A DNA stretch of 64,000 bases from Rhizobium gallicum bv. gallicum R602sp. Its GTDB lineage: Bacteria; Pseudomonadota; Alphaproteobacteria; Rhizobiales; Rhizobiaceae. Positions 26,506 through 36,022 of this stretch are shown one piece after another. The notes beneath the pieces are model-generated. The model did not search any database, had not been told where the DNA came from, and saw only the letters and a program-made list of their open reading frames with translations. The position numbers and the translations under genes are program-made. Where the stretch lies: positions 1,741,501 to 1,805,500 of the forward strand of contig NZ_CP006877.1 of NCBI RefSeq assembly GCF_000816845.1. Reading direction: 5' to 3'. Each line of letters opens with the position of its first letter. The first letter of the stretch is position 1.

Positions 26506-27660
26506 TTATCGTTTGTGGCCGGTGTCGAGGTAGCGTTCCATGAACACGGAATAGCGCGACATGCCGAAGCAGAAAATCCAGAAGATGAAGCCTGCGAAGA
26601 CGAGGCCTGTCAGCGGCGTGACCGAGCTTGCCCAGTTGGAATCGGTAAAGTTCAGGCGCACGATGCCGAGCAGGTCGAACATGCTGATGATCGAAACGAG
26701 CGACGTATCCTTGAACATGCCGATGAACGTATTGACGATCCCCGGGATGACCAGCTTGATCGCCTGCGGCAGAACGATGAGCCGCATCTTCTGCCAGTAG
26801 CCAAGACCGAGTGAATCGGCTCCCTCATACTGGCCCTTCGGGATCGCCTGCAGGCCACCGCGAATGACTTCCGCCATATAGGCGGAGGCGAAGATCGAGA
26901 CACCGATCACCGCGCGCATCAGCTTGTCGACATTCCAGCCGGTCGGCAGGAAGAGCGGCAGCATGACGCTTGCCATGAAAAGGACTGTGATCAGCGGTAT
27001 GCCGCGGATCACTTCGATGAAAGTGACGCAGACCATCTTCACGACGGGCATTGTCGATCGCCGACCAAGCGCGAGCACGATGCCGAACGGCAGCGAGACG
27101 GCCATGCCGACGAAGGACACGACCAGCGTCACGAGCAGGCCGCCCCAGAGCGGCGAGTCGACGACTTCAAGGCCGAAGCCGCCGTACAGCAGGAAGAACG
27201 AGACGATCGGCAGCACGGCGAAGAGCAGGATCGCGTTCAGACCTTTGCGCGGTACCGACGGGATCAACAGGGGGATCAGCAGCACTGCAAAGAGGATGAA
27301 GACAATCGTCGGACGCCAGCGCTCGTCGAGCGGATAGCGGCCGAAAATGAACTGATCCAATTTCGCATTGACGAAGGCCCAGCAGGCGCCGCTCCAACCA
27401 TCGGGCTGAATGCCGCCTTGAACGGCGGTTGCACAGAAGGTGCGGTCGCTGCCCGTCCACACGGCCTGGATGAACAGCCAGTCGATCAACTGAGGCACGA
27501 CCCAGGCGAGGGCGGCGATCGCAAGCACCGTCAGCAGGATGTCCTTGGGCGTTGCGAGCAGGTTGCGCCTGACCCAGGCGACAGCGCCGCGTTCGCCGGG
27601 CGGCGGCGGTTCAGCCGTGAGGATCGCCGTTCTGACAAAGGGGGTGTTGGCAACGGACAT
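26506..27660 (-). CDS. aapM: General L-amino acid ABC transporter permease AapM
   Basis: Inner-membrane permease, 384 residues. Several hydrophobic segments are visible (for example near residues 38-55, 130-165 and 175-210), and the HAAMP-type EAA loop is at [20 protein letters not shown]. The long periplasmic insert between the first segments, containing [20 protein letters not shown], is characteristic of AapM. It starts 1 bp after the aapQ stop, which suggests coupled translation. Confidence 0.95.
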   Translation of the reverse strand: MSVANTPFVRTAILTAEPPPPGERGAVAWVRRNLLATPKDILLTVLAIAALAWVVPQLIDWLFIQAVWTGSDRTFCATAVQGGIQPDGWSGACWAFVNAKLDQFIFGRYPLDERWRPTIVFILFAVLLIPLLIPSVPRKGLNAILLFAVLPIVSFFLLYGGFGLEVVDSPLWGGLLVTLVVSFVGMAVSLPFGIVLALGRRSTMPVVKMVCVTFIEVIRGIPLITVLFMASVMLPLFLPTGWNVDKLMRAVIGVSIFASAYMAEVIRGGLQAIPKGQYEGADSLGLGYWQKMRLIVLPQAIKLVIPGIVNTFIGMFKDTSLVSIISMFDLLGIVRLNFTDSNWASSVTPLTGLVFAGFIFWIFCFGMSRYSVFMERYLDTGHKR

Positions 27661-27661
27661 C

Positions 27662-28864
27662 TTATCTCTCCACCAGTGCCATCTTGGCGTTGAACCAGTT
27701 CATGAACAGCGACGTGAGGATACTGAGGCTGAGATAGACGACGATCCAGATCAGCACGATTTCGATGGACTGTCCGGTCTGGTTGAGGGTCGTTCCCCCG
27801 ACCGCGACAAGGTCCGCAAAGCCGATCGCAATGGCCAGCGACGAGTTCTTCGTCAGGTTCAGATACTGGCTCGTCAGCGGCGGAATGATGATGCGGAAGG
27901 CCTGGGGCACCACCACAAGGCGGGTGATGGCGGAAGGATGGAGCCCAAGGGCGCCTGCCGCCTCCGACTGTCCTTTGGCTACGCCGCGAATGCCGGCGCG
28001 GACGATCTCGGCAATGAAGGCTGCCGTATAGAACGAAAGTGCCAGGAAGAGCGACATGAATTCCGGGCCGACGACCGAGCCTCCAGTCAGGTTGAACTTG
28101 CCGGCGACCGGAAGGTCGAAGGACATCGGCAGGCCGGTCACCAGGAAGGCAAGGATCGGAAGGCCGGCGATGAGTGCGATCGAGACCATGATCGTGTGGA
28201 ACGGCTGGCCTGTCGCGGCCTGGCGCTTATGCGCCCAGCGCGCGGTTATAATGGCGGCGATGATGCCGACGACAAAGGCGATCAGAACCGCCCACATCCC
28301 CGCTTCGAAGATCGGCTTCGGGAAGGCCAGACCGCGATTGTTCAGGAACATGTTCAAAGGCAAGTGATACGATTCTCTGACCGCGGGCAGAATGGCAAGA
28401 ACGCCGGAATACCAGAAGAAGATGACAAGCAGCGGCGGGATGTTGCGGAACACTTCGACATAGACCGTGCAAAGCTTGGCAATCAGCCAGTTGTGCGACA
28501 GGCGCCCGATGCCGACGATGAAGCCGATGATCGTCGCGGTGATGATACCGGTAACCGCGACCAGGAGGGTATTCAGGAAGCCGACGACGAGCGCGCGTCC
28601 GTAGGTCGAGTCGCTGGAGTAGGAAATCAGCGACTGACCGACCTCGAAGCCGGCGCGTCCTCTGAGGAAGGCGAAACCAGAGGCCGTATTGCTGCGTGCG
28701 AGGTTCTCGATCGTGTTGTCCACAATCCACCAGGCCACTCCAGCGATCGCGAGGACGGTGAGAACCTGATAAAAGATACCCCGGTATTTGGGATCATACA
28801 TTGCGGACCGGAAGGTCCAGCCGGTTTTAGGCAACGGTGTCGTGCCCAGAGCCTCTTGCGTCAT
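27662..28864 (-). CDS. aapQ: General L-amino acid ABC transporter permease AapQ
   Basis: Partner permease of AapM, 400 residues. The EAA loop is [20 protein letters not shown], and the N-terminal signal-anchor is near [15 protein letters not shown]. The large periplasmic insert is typical of this family. It lies 97 bp after aapJ, with a hairpin between them, and leads directly into aapM. Confidence 0.95.
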   Translation of the reverse strand: MTQEALGTTPLPKTGWTFRSAMYDPKYRGIFYQVLTVLAIAGVAWWIVDNTIENLARSNTASGFAFLRGRAGFEVGQSLISYSSDSTYGRALVVGFLNTLLVAVTGIITATIIGFIVGIGRLSHNWLIAKLCTVYVEVFRNIPPLLVIFFWYSGVLAILPAVRESYHLPLNMFLNNRGLAFPKPIFEAGMWAVLIAFVVGIIAAIITARWAHKRQAATGQPFHTIMVSIALIAGLPILAFLVTGLPMSFDLPVAGKFNLTGGSVVGPEFMSLFLALSFYTAAFIAEIVRAGIRGVAKGQSEAAGALGLHPSAITRLVVVPQAFRIIIPPLTSQYLNLTKNSSLAIAIGFADLVAVGGTTLNQTGQSIEIVLIWIVVYLSLSILTSLFMNWFNAKMALVER

Positions 28865-28914
28865 GCCGAGCCAATTCCCCTATGTGCCCGTTTTGGGCTT
28901 TTTTCTTGGACGTG

Positions 28915-28938
28915 GGAAAGGCGGTTTCCCGCCTTTCC
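28915..28938 (-). promoter_or_regulatory. Hairpin between aapJ and aapQ
   Basis: Perfect 10-bp stem GGAAAGGCGG with CCGCCTTTCC and a 4-nt loop. On the minus strand it is not followed by a T run, so it looks like an mRNA-stabilising or partial-readthrough element rather than a plain terminator. It would let the binding protein be made in excess over the permeases. Confidence 0.6.
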
Positions 28939-28961
28939 GGTATTTCATTCCAGGCCGGCGA

Positions 28962-29987
28962 TCAGCGGACCGGGGGCGCGTACTGGATGCCGCCCTTGCT
29001 CCACAGAGCGTTCAGGCCGCGTTCGATCTTGAGCGGGCTGCCCTGACCGACGTTGCGCTCGAAGACTTCGCCGTAATTGCCGACGCCTTTAATCACATTA
29101 TACGCCCAATCGTTGGTGAGTCCGAGGTCGGTGCCGATCTTGGTGTCGGTTTCGGAACCGAGGAAGCGCTTGATATCCGGGTTCGGCGAGTTCTTCATCT
29201 CGTCGACATTGGCCTGGGTAATGCCGAAGTCTTCAGCATTGACCAGAGCAAAGGCAGTCCAAGAGACGACATCGAACCACTGGTCGTCACCCTGGCGAAC
29301 GGCCGGGCCGAGCGGTTCCTTGGAGATGATCTCCGGAAGGATCATGTGCTCGTCGGGGTTCTTCAGCGTCAGACGCAGAGAATAAAGGCCGGACTGGTCG
29401 GTCGTATAAACGTCGCAACGGCCGGAGTCGTATGCGGCGTTGACTTCCTCGAGCTTTTCGAAAACGACCGGGTTATACTGAAGGTTGTTGGCCTTGAAGT
29501 AGTCGGCGAGGTTGAGTTCGGTGGTCGTGCCGGCCTGAACGCAGACGGCAGCGCCGGAAAGCTCGAGAGCCGACTTAACGTTCAAGCCCTTGCGAACCAT
29601 GAAGCCTTGACCGTCGTAATAAGTGACCGCGCGGAAGTTGAAGCCGAGAGCAGTATCGCGGTTGATCGTCCAGGTCGTGTTACGCGACAAGACGTCGACT
29701 TCGCCGGACTGCAGGGCCGGGAAGCGGTCCTTCGCGGAAAGAGGCGTATACTTGACCTTGGTCGGATCGCCGAACACGGCTGAAGCAACCGCCTTGCAGA
29801 AATCGACGTCGAAGCCGGCCCAGTTGCCGGACGCGTCAGGCTGAGCAAAGCCGACGAGGCCGCTGTTGACGCCGCACTGGACGAAACCCTTTGCCTTCAC
29901 GTCTGCGAGAGTGGCTGCCGCGGCAGACGAGGCGCCAAGGGCGAAAACTGCTGCGCCGACGGCGGCGGACAGGAGCTTAATCTTCAT
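28962..29987 (-). CDS. aapJ: General L-amino acid periplasmic binding protein AapJ
   Basis: Captures amino acids in the periplasm for AapQMP. 341 residues with a signal peptide (about 1-24, ending in SSAAAA) and the family motifs VKAKGFVQCGV, GNWAGFDVDFCKAVA and RFLGSETDTKIGTDLGL. ATG 29987 is taken over the in-frame TTG 29996; AAGG lies before it. First gene of the operon. Confidence 0.96.
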   Translation of the reverse strand: MKIKLLSAAVGAAVFALGASSAAAATLADVKAKGFVQCGVNSGLVGFAQPDASGNWAGFDVDFCKAVASAVFGDPTKVKYTPLSAKDRFPALQSGEVDVLSRNTTWTINRDTALGFNFRAVTYYDGQGFMVRKGLNVKSALELSGAAVCVQAGTTTELNLADYFKANNLQYNPVVFEKLEEVNAAYDSGRCDVYTTDQSGLYSLRLTLKNPDEHMILPEIISKEPLGPAVRQGDDQWFDVVSWTAFALVNAEDFGITQANVDEMKNSPNPDIKRFLGSETDTKIGTDLGLTNDWAYNVIKGVGNYGEVFERNVGQGSPLKIERGLNALWSKGGIQYAPPVR

Positions 29988-30355
29988 TTTTCCCAACCTT
30001 TATCTGTTGTCTTATGTTTTTGTGGAGGGGACGGCTGAAGCAAACCATTCGCCCCCCAATTCTCGACACCCTCCCGGCGCGAGCGGTTCTATCACAGTCG
30101 CAAATATCACCACGGTCAAGTGTCGCGGTTCACAATTGCGGCAGAAATTGGCATTTTGGTAAAATGCGCCGCCCTGATAGGCATTTGAGCAGGAAATGGG
30201 CACCCCTTTGCGGAAAATTGTCGCGTAATCCACTGATATATCTGATAAAGTAACGAACTGGGGAATTTGTGTAGTCTTAGCCCGGGGTTGACCGTTTTGC
30301 GGGGCGGGTCCAGAAGTGCAGCTTTGCATCATTCCGCCAAAGGCCATTCCAGATT
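29988..30355. other. Divergent region aapJ / metC
   Basis: 368 bp carrying the candidate aapJ promoter and, nearer metC, the plus-strand start region. I looked for a SAM riboswitch before metC and found none. Confidence 0.4.
30092..30120 (-). promoter_or_regulatory. Candidate aapJ promoter
   Basis: Minus strand CTTGAC, 17 bp, CTGTGA. The -35 is perfect for rhizobial sigma-70 and the -10 is poor, suggesting an activated promoter. It leaves a leader of about 100 nt before aapJ. Confidence 0.4.
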
Positions 30356-31546
30356 ATGAACGACAGAGACAATCTACTGCAGAACGCGGGCATCAATACG
30401 CGCCTGACGCATATCGGCAACGATCCTTCGGACTACTTCGGTTTCGTCAATCCACCGGTCGTCCATGCCTCCACGGTGCTCTTCCCCAATGCCAGGACGA
30501 TGGAGACGCGGTCGCAGAAATATACTTACGGCACCCGCGGGACGCCGACGACGGATGCGCTCTGCGATGCGATTAATGCACTTGAGGGGTCTGCCGGAAC
30601 GATTTTGGTTCCTACGGGCCTTGCCGCCGTTACAGTGCCGTTGCTCGCATTTCTCTCGTCCGGCGATCATGTTCTCATCGTCGATTCGGTCTATACGCCG
30701 ACGCGGCATTTCTGCGACACGATGCTGACGCGTCTCGGCGTCGACGTCGAATATTACGACCCGGCGATCGGCGCCGGCATCGAGCAGCTTTTCAAGCCGA
30801 ACACGAAGCTGGTGCACACCGAGGCGCCAGGGTCGAATACGTTCGAAATGCAGGACATTCCGGCAATTGCCGCAATCGCCCACAAGCATGGTGCGGTCGT
30901 TGCAATGGACAATACATGGGCGACGCCGGTCTATTTCCGGCCGCTCGACTTCGGTGTCGATATTTCGATTCATGCCGCGACGAAGTATCCCTCCGGCCAC
31001 TCCGACATCCTGATGGGCACGGTTTCGGCCAATGCCAGGCATTGGGAGCAGTTGAAGGAAGCCAATATCACGCTCGGCATTTGCGGCGCTCCGGACGACG
31101 CCTACCAAATCCTGCGCGGCCTGCGCACCATGGGTGTAAGGCTTGAGCGGCACTATGAAAGCGCGCTGACGATCGCCAAATGGCTTGAGGGCAGGGAGGA
31201 GGTCGCGAGCGTCCTGCATCCGGCGCTGCCGAGCTTCCCGTCGCATGAACTCTGGAAGCGTGATTTCAAGGGCGCGAGCGGTATCTTCTCCTTCGTGCTC
31301 GCAGCCGAAGCTCCGGAGAAATTCAAGGCCAAGGCGCATGCCTTCCTAGACGCACTCCAGGTCTTCGGCCTGGGTTATTCCTGGGGCGGCTTCGAGAGCC
31401 TTGCAGTCCACGTCAATCTCAATGATCGCCGTATCCGCAAGGCGCCGCAGGAAGGGCCTGTCATCCGGCTTCAGATCGGTCTTGAAGACGTTGTAGACAT
31501 CAAGGCCGATATCGAACGTGGTTTTGCAGCCGCCAATGCCGTCTGA
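30356..31546 (+). CDS. metC: Cystathionine beta-lyase
   Basis: Cleaves cystathionine to homocysteine, ammonia and pyruvate in methionine synthesis. A Cys/Met-metabolism PLP enzyme of 396 residues; the PLP lysine is in IHAATKYPSGHSDILMG, with NTWATPVYFRPLDFG just before. YTYGTRGTPTTDALCDAI near the N-terminus and the C-terminal WGGFESLAVHV favour MetC over MetB. It converges with the FAD monooxygenase gene: its TGA ends exactly where that gene's stop begins. Confidence 0.93.
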   Translation: MNDRDNLLQNAGINTRLTHIGNDPSDYFGFVNPPVVHASTVLFPNARTMETRSQKYTYGTRGTPTTDALCDAINALEGSAGTILVPTGLAAVTVPLLAFLSSGDHVLIVDSVYTPTRHFCDTMLTRLGVDVEYYDPAIGAGIEQLFKPNTKLVHTEAPGSNTFEMQDIPAIAAIAHKHGAVVAMDNTWATPVYFRPLDFGVDISIHAATKYPSGHSDILMGTVSANARHWEQLKEANITLGICGAPDDAYQILRGLRTMGVRLERHYESALTIAKWLEGREEVASVLHPALPSFPSHELWKRDFKGASGIFSFVLAAEAPEKFKAKAHAFLDALQVFGLGYSWGGFESLAVHVNLNDRRIRKAPQEGPVIRLQIGLEDVVDIKADIERGFAAANAV

Positions 31547-32695
31547 TCAGTCGGTCGGACGGTAGCCGTAGACCCAGTCGAGATCCGCCGCGAGGCTTTG
31601 CGGCGCCTTCAGCAAAAGAACGATATCGCGGCCGATGCGCACCGGACCGCGGGCATGATAAGCGAAGCGGTTGAAGGCGCCGCGCTTGCGAATTTTTGCG
31701 ACGCGCGGCGCGCGCTGTTGTTCGAAGCGTAGCAGAGCTTCCTTTACGGGATGGGCTGCAAGCAGCGCCGCGAGCTCGTAGGCATCTTCGATTGCCATCG
31801 CCGCGCCTTGGGCCGCAAAAGGCGTCATGGCGTGAGCCGCGTCGCCGATAAGGACGGTGTCACTTCCGTTTTGCCAGTTGCCCTCCGTCGCCTCGTAGAG
31901 CGGCCAGAAGGTCATGCGGGCCTCACCGAACAGCGATTTGATATCGGCACTCCATCCGGAAAAGCGTATTGAGAGCTGCTTCAATTGCTGCTCCGTCGGA
32001 TCGTTGCGCCAGTCCTGCGGCGCAGCATTGCCGGCCGTGATGGCGACGAGATTGAGGCTGCCGGCCTCCTTCAGCGGATAGCAGACGAGATGGGCCGACG
32101 GCCCGAGGAATGCCGAGACATTGACGCGGTCGAGGAACGACGGCGCGGAATTGCCGGCGATCGTGAAGCGATAGGCTATGTCGCCGGAAAAGTGCGACGA
32201 GGGACTGCCCTTGATCGACTGCCGCAGCTTCGACCAGACGCCGTCGGCACCGATGATTACATCCGGCCGGCGGGTGGTTTGAGGAAGCGCGCCCGGGGCG
32301 ATCCTATGGCCGAGATGGATCGTGCAACGAGGGTTTGCTTCGACTGCCATCAGCAGCGCCCCCTGCAGCGTCGCGCGGTGCAGGACGCCGTAGGGAGCGC
32401 CCCAGCGGATGCGAGCGAAGTCGCCTGCGGGAACGGCCGCAAGCGGGCGGAGCGTATCCCCGGAGAAAAGGCGAATGAACTGCGGCTCGAGCCAGACTTT
32501 TTCGATGTCCTGCAGGACGCCGAGTTTTGCGAGGATGCGCGAGGCATTCGGCGAGATTTGCAGGCCGGCGCCGACCGCTGCAAGCGCGGCAGCCTGCTCG
32601 AAAATATCCGAACTGATGCCGCGCTCAGCCAGGGCCAGAGCCGCGGTCAGGCCCGCAGTTCCGGCGCCGATGATGGCGGCGTGCTCGACCGGCAT
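31547..32695 (-). CDS. FAD-dependent monooxygenase (salicylate hydroxylase-like)
   Basis: Flavoprotein hydroxylase of the PHBH/UbiH type, 382 residues. The dinucleotide-binding IIGAGTAGLTAALALAERG is at the N-terminus, PDVIIGADGVWSKLR is the middle DG motif and VLIGDAAHAMTPFAAQGAAM the GD motif binding FAD ribityl. No NAD domain or membrane part. ATG 32695 fits the family; the longer open frame is antisense to the next gene. An aromatic substrate is likely, but its identity is unknown. Confidence 0.87.
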   Translation of the reverse strand: MPVEHAAIIGAGTAGLTAALALAERGISSDIFEQAAALAAVGAGLQISPNASRILAKLGVLQDIEKVWLEPQFIRLFSGDTLRPLAAVPAGDFARIRWGAPYGVLHRATLQGALLMAVEANPRCTIHLGHRIAPGALPQTTRRPDVIIGADGVWSKLRQSIKGSPSSHFSGDIAYRFTIAGNSAPSFLDRVNVSAFLGPSAHLVCYPLKEAGSLNLVAITAGNAAPQDWRNDPTEQQLKQLSIRFSGWSADIKSLFGEARMTFWPLYEATEGNWQNGSDTVLIGDAAHAMTPFAAQGAAMAIEDAYELAALLAAHPVKEALLRFEQQRAPRVAKIRKRGAFNRFAYHARGPVRIGRDIVLLLKAPQSLAADLDWVYGYRPTD

Positions 32696-32718
32696 CTGAT
32701 GTCCGATCTTGAGTGAAT

Positions 32719-32964
32719 TTACGCTGCCTTGACGTGGAAGACGCAACCGGCGGGCTTCGTCTGGCTCGGCTTTAGCGCGCCGTTGAAGCGATAAAGCGTC
32801 GAACAGTAGGAGCAGACCTTTTCGTTGTCGTCGCCCATGTCGATGAAGATGTGCGGATGATCGAAGGGCACGGATGCGCCGGTGCACATGAACTCTTTCA
32901 CGCCGACTTCAATCACGCGGTGTCCGCCGTCGTTCTGGAAGTGGGGAATGTTGTGGCCGGCCAT
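32719..32964 (-). CDS. Zinc-finger (CHCC) protein, NDUFS6-like
   Basis: 81 residues matching the zf-CHCC domain: MCTGASVPFDHPHIFIDMG then VCSYCSTLYRF, with Cys, His, Cys, Cys as zinc ligands. In eukaryotes the family is complex I subunit NDUFS6; in alphaproteobacteria it is a small assembly or structural partner. ATG 32964 (MAGHNIPHF) is preferred to an upstream frame extension. It lies 23 bp before the FAD gene, so the two may be co-transcribed. Confidence 0.87.
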   Translation of the reverse strand: MAGHNIPHFQNDGGHRVIEVGVKEFMCTGASVPFDHPHIFIDMGDDNEKVCSYCSTLYRFNGALKPSQTKPAGCVFHVKAA

Positions 32965-33121
32965 GTCTGTCTCCGAATGCTTTGGAATGTGCGCGGACAT
33001 TATAATCCTTCGCCTCAAATGTGTAGAGCCAAAGCGCCGCGCGGCAAATGGTTTTTTGGCGCGGCCGAGGGTTCACCTCCGCTGCTCGATAAAATATGGT
33101 CCGGCCAAAAAGGACGGCACT

Positions 33122-33907
33122 ATGAATCTGAATACGCCCGCATTTTCCAGTTTCTCCCACGGCGGCCTGAAACTCGTCTTTTTCGACGAAGGGGACCCCA
33201 ACGGTCCACCGGTGCTGCTCATTCATGGTTTTGCTTCGACCGCCAACGTCAACTGGGTGCATCCCGGCTGGGTGAAGACGCTGGGCGATGCAGGCTATCG
33301 GGTGATCGCGATGGACAATCGTGGCCACGGGGCAAGCGACAAACCCCACGATGCCGAAGCCTACCGGCCGTGGATCATGGCGGAAGATGCCGTGGCGCTA
33401 CTCGACCACCTAGGCATTCCGCAAGCCAATGTCATGGGCTACTCGATGGGCGCGCGGATTTCGGTTTTCACGGCGCTTGCCCATCCGCATCGCGTGCATT
33501 CGCTGGTGCTAGGCGGCCTTGGCATCGGGATGACGGATGGCGTTGGCGATTGGGATCCGATTGCCGACGCGCTGCTCGCGCCCTCGCTGGACGACGTCAC
33601 GCATGCCCGCGGGCGCATGTTCCGCGCCTTCGCCGAGCAGACCAGGAGCGACCGGCAGGCGCTCGCTTCCTGCATCCGGGGATCGCGCGATCTCGTGGCG
33701 CGGGCCGACATGGGCAGGATCGGTGCGCCGACTTTGATCGGCGTTGGAACAAAGGACGATATTGCAGGTTCGGCAGAGGAATTGGCGGGCTTGATGCCGC
33801 ATGCCGAGGCGCTGGACATTCCGGGCCGCGACCATATGTTGGCGGTTGGAGACAAGGTATTCAAGAAGGCGGTCCTAGAGTTCTATGAGAGAGTCGCCAG
33901 GCGGTGA
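33122..33907 (+). CDS. Alpha/beta hydrolase
   Basis: Predicted soluble hydrolase, 261 residues. The oxyanion region HGFASTANVNW, the NRGHGASDKP turn, the nucleophile elbow GYSMGARI (Ser) and the terminal DIPGRDHMLAVG (His) give a complete triad set, with an Asp expected near VGTKDDIAG. Starts at ATG 33122. No substrate can be inferred; it is divergent from the zinc-finger gene. Confidence 0.85.
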   Translation: MNLNTPAFSSFSHGGLKLVFFDEGDPNGPPVLLIHGFASTANVNWVHPGWVKTLGDAGYRVIAMDNRGHGASDKPHDAEAYRPWIMAEDAVALLDHLGIPQANVMGYSMGARISVFTALAHPHRVHSLVLGGLGIGMTDGVGDWDPIADALLAPSLDDVTHARGRMFRAFAEQTRSDRQALASCIRGSRDLVARADMGRIGAPTLIGVGTKDDIAGSAEELAGLMPHAEALDIPGRDHMLAVGDKVFKKAVLEFYERVARR

Positions 33908-34033
33908 CGATCCGTCTCAGAGTGCTGCGATTACCAAAAAATCATCCTAAAAAAGCACAGGACCGGCACCCATTTATGTTCTGGGCATTATGCCCTATAT
34001 AATGTTGTTCCGACGGAAACGAGGAGACCTGGA

Positions 34034-34864
34034 ATGGTCGCGAAGACTGACGTTCGTTTTGAGGCACCAAACCCGCTGAAGGTCATGGATCCGATCTGGG
34101 ACAGCCTGCGCGAAGAAGCGCGTGTTGCTGCCGAGAAGGACCCGGTGCTGGCGGCTTTCCTTTATTCGACGGTGATCAACCATCGCTCGCTGGAAGAATG
34201 CGTCATTCATCGTATCTGCGAACGCCTCGACCATCCCGACATGCAGGCGACGCTGCTTCGCCAGGTCTTCGACGGAATGCTGGAAGACTGGCCGGAATGG
34301 AGCGATATCCTGCGCGTCGATATTCAGGCCGTCTACGACCGCGACCCGGCATGCCTGCGCTTCATGGAGGCGGTGCTGTATTTCAAGGGATTCCATGCGC
34401 TGCAGACGCATCGCCTGGCCCACTGGCTGCTCAATCACGGGCGCCGGGATCTGGCGCTCTATCTGCAGAGCCGGTCGTCCAGCGTCTTCCAGACGGACAT
34501 CAATCCGGCAGCGCGCATCGGCCGGGGAATCTTCCTCGATCACGCGACTGGACTCGTCGTCGGCGAAACGGCGGTGATCGGCGACAACGTCTCGATCCTG
34601 CATGGCGTCACGCTTGGCGGCACGGGCAAGGAGGGTGCTGACCGTCATCCGAAGATCGGCAGCGGCGTGCTTATCGGTGCGGGCGCGAAGATTCTCGGCA
34701 ATATCCAGATCGGCTATTGCTCGCGCGTGGCGGCCGGCTCGGTCGTTCTAAAGGCCGTCCCGCCGAAGACGACGGTTGCTGGCGTGCCGGCGAAGGTGGT
34801 CGGGGAGGCCGGGTGTTCGGAACCGTCGCGCATCATGGACCAGGTGATCGGCGCCGATATCTGA
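34034..34864 (+). CDS. cysE: Serine O-acetyltransferase CysE
   Basis: Makes O-acetylserine, the precursor of cysteine. 276 residues: an N-terminal helical domain (FLYSTVINHRSLEECVIHRI) and a C-terminal left-handed beta helix of hexapeptide repeats (GRGIFLDHATGLVVGE with the catalytic His, then VSILHGVTLGGTGKEG). GAGGAGACC precedes the ATG. The C-terminal tail, involved in feedback control by cysteine in this family, is present. Confidence 0.95.
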   Translation: MVAKTDVRFEAPNPLKVMDPIWDSLREEARVAAEKDPVLAAFLYSTVINHRSLEECVIHRICERLDHPDMQATLLRQVFDGMLEDWPEWSDILRVDIQAVYDRDPACLRFMEAVLYFKGFHALQTHRLAHWLLNHGRRDLALYLQSRSSSVFQTDINPAARIGRGIFLDHATGLVVGETAVIGDNVSILHGVTLGGTGKEGADRHPKIGSGVLIGAGAKILGNIQIGYCSRVAAGSVVLKAVPPKTTVAGVPAKVVGEAGCSEPSRIMDQVIGADI

Positions 34865-34999
34865 TCCGATTATATTTGTCGGAACGGAAAAGCTGGCGAA
34901 ATCCTGAGGGAAAGCCGGGGCAGATATGCCGCGGCAACCTTTACAGCTCCGCTTTTCCTGTGCAAGAAGCGGCCAACGAAGACCGCTAGGAGACCAAGT

Positions 35000-35203
35000 G
35001 TGAAGCCTGAAGAACTCAAGAAGCTCGACGCCTATTTCAAGAAGACGCTCAATCCGCAGATCGTCGTCAAGGCGCGCCCGCGCAAGGATGATTCCGCGGA
35101 AGTTTATCTCGGCGAAGAATTCCTGGGTGTCGTCTATGTCGACGACGAAGACGGCGATCGTTCCTACAACTTTTCGATGGCGATCCTCGACGTCGATCTC
35201 TGA
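35000..35203 (+). CDS. DUF3126 protein
   Basis: 67 residues, KPEELKKLDAYFKKTLN to YNFSMAILDVDL, the whole of the DUF3126 family. GTG start with TAGGAG 7 bp upstream. It follows cysE by 135 bp and may share its transcript. Function unknown. Confidence 0.85.
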   Translation: MKPEELKKLDAYFKKTLNPQIVVKARPRKDDSAEVYLGEEFLGVVYVDDEDGDRSYNFSMAILDVDL

Positions 35204-35363
35204 TCCTAGGGGCGGGCCGTATCATTGCGGCTTGCCTTGCCGGACGGCATCGGCCCGTCGGCAGCCTGCTCGGCAACAATTTAGTCATCCGCGCTGGATG
35301 AGTTCGTCCTCCGCCCCATTTTAGTTTTTGCGAATGCAACCGAACTAAATTGGAGGATGAGAC

Positions 35364-35783
35364 GTGGGTATTTTCGATAAGATCAAGAACGCGATTTTCG
35401 GCGGCGAAGCGCAGGCAGCACCGGTGACCGAGGCGGCGTCCGCGCCGAAAATGGAACCCGCGCAGAGGCCGGCCGCGCCATCGGCAGCACCGTCGGCAAC
35501 CCCAACGACCTCGCCCGCGACCGCGACCGTCGATATCGTTCCGATTCTCGATGCTGCCGTCAAAAAGAGCGGGCAGAAGCTGGATTGGCGGCACTCGATC
35601 GTCGACCTGATGAAAGCGGTCGGTATGGATGCGAGCCTTTCGGAGCGCAAGGAACTTGCCGCGGAGCTCGGATATTCGGGAGACACAGGCGATTCCGCCA
35701 AAATGAACATGTTTCTTCACAAGGCGCTCATGAAGAAGCTGTCCGAAAATGGCGGCAAGGTTCCCGCAGATCTTATGGATTGA
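35364..35783 (+). CDS. DUF3597 (LysM-like) protein
   Basis: 139 residues. A short conserved head (MGIFDKIKNAIFG), an Ala/Pro-rich linker (about 18-50), then the DUF3597 core: VDIVPILDAAVKKSGQKLDW, MKAVGMDASLSERKELAAEL and MNMFLHKALMKKL. GTG start preceded by GGAGGATGA. Function unknown, probably cytoplasmic. Confidence 0.85.
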   Translation: MGIFDKIKNAIFGGEAQAAPVTEAASAPKMEPAQRPAAPSAAPSATPTTSPATATVDIVPILDAAVKKSGQKLDWRHSIVDLMKAVGMDASLSERKELAAELGYSGDTGDSAKMNMFLHKALMKKLSENGGKVPADLMD

Positions 35784-35937
35784 GACAGCCTTGCCGACCT
35801 CGAGATTGTGGGCTTCGCGAGATTTTTTATGAAGCCTCAGGTTGTGGACGGCTGATATATGTTTTGAAAATCAATCGGCGACGTACGTTGATCTTTTTTC
35901 GGGGCGCTTTAGAGCAGCGTCATGCAATCCAAGGTAG

Positions 35938-35952
35938 TTGTGCAGCGCACAA
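35938..35952. promoter_or_regulatory. Probable PhaR operator, site 1
   Basis: Perfect palindrome TTGTGC-AGC-GCACAA just upstream of the phasin -35. Its right part, TGCAGCGCACAA, agrees with the TGCRNYGCASMA-type sequence that I recall for PhaR, the repressor of phasin genes. A weaker copy lies at 35970-35981. Confidence 0.55.
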
Positions 35953-35957
35953 TATCG

Positions 35958-35986
35958 CTTGACTATTTGTGCAACGCAGCTACCTT
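35958..35986 (+). promoter_or_regulatory. Phasin promoter
   Basis: CTTGAC, 17 bp, TACCTT, 37 bp before the ATG. A second TGC-AAC-GCA site (35970-35981) sits between the -35 and -10 boxes, so a repressor bound there would block RNA polymerase. Confidence 0.55.
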
Positions 35987-36022
35987 TTGCACCAGCCACT
36001 ACCACAAAAGGAGGAGACGAAC

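Noticed and set aside
28900..28960. Terminator after aapJ
   Set aside because: The hairpin is followed by A, not T, on the transcribed strand; reported instead as a stabilising element.
27539..29032. 497-codon plus-strand frame
   Set aside because: Antisense to aapM and aapQ; composition (Asp, Arg, Glu, Gly) is that of a shadow frame.
30240..30355. SAM-II riboswitch before metC
   Set aside because: The leader lacks the conserved SAM-II core as I know it; no pseudoknot pattern was seen.
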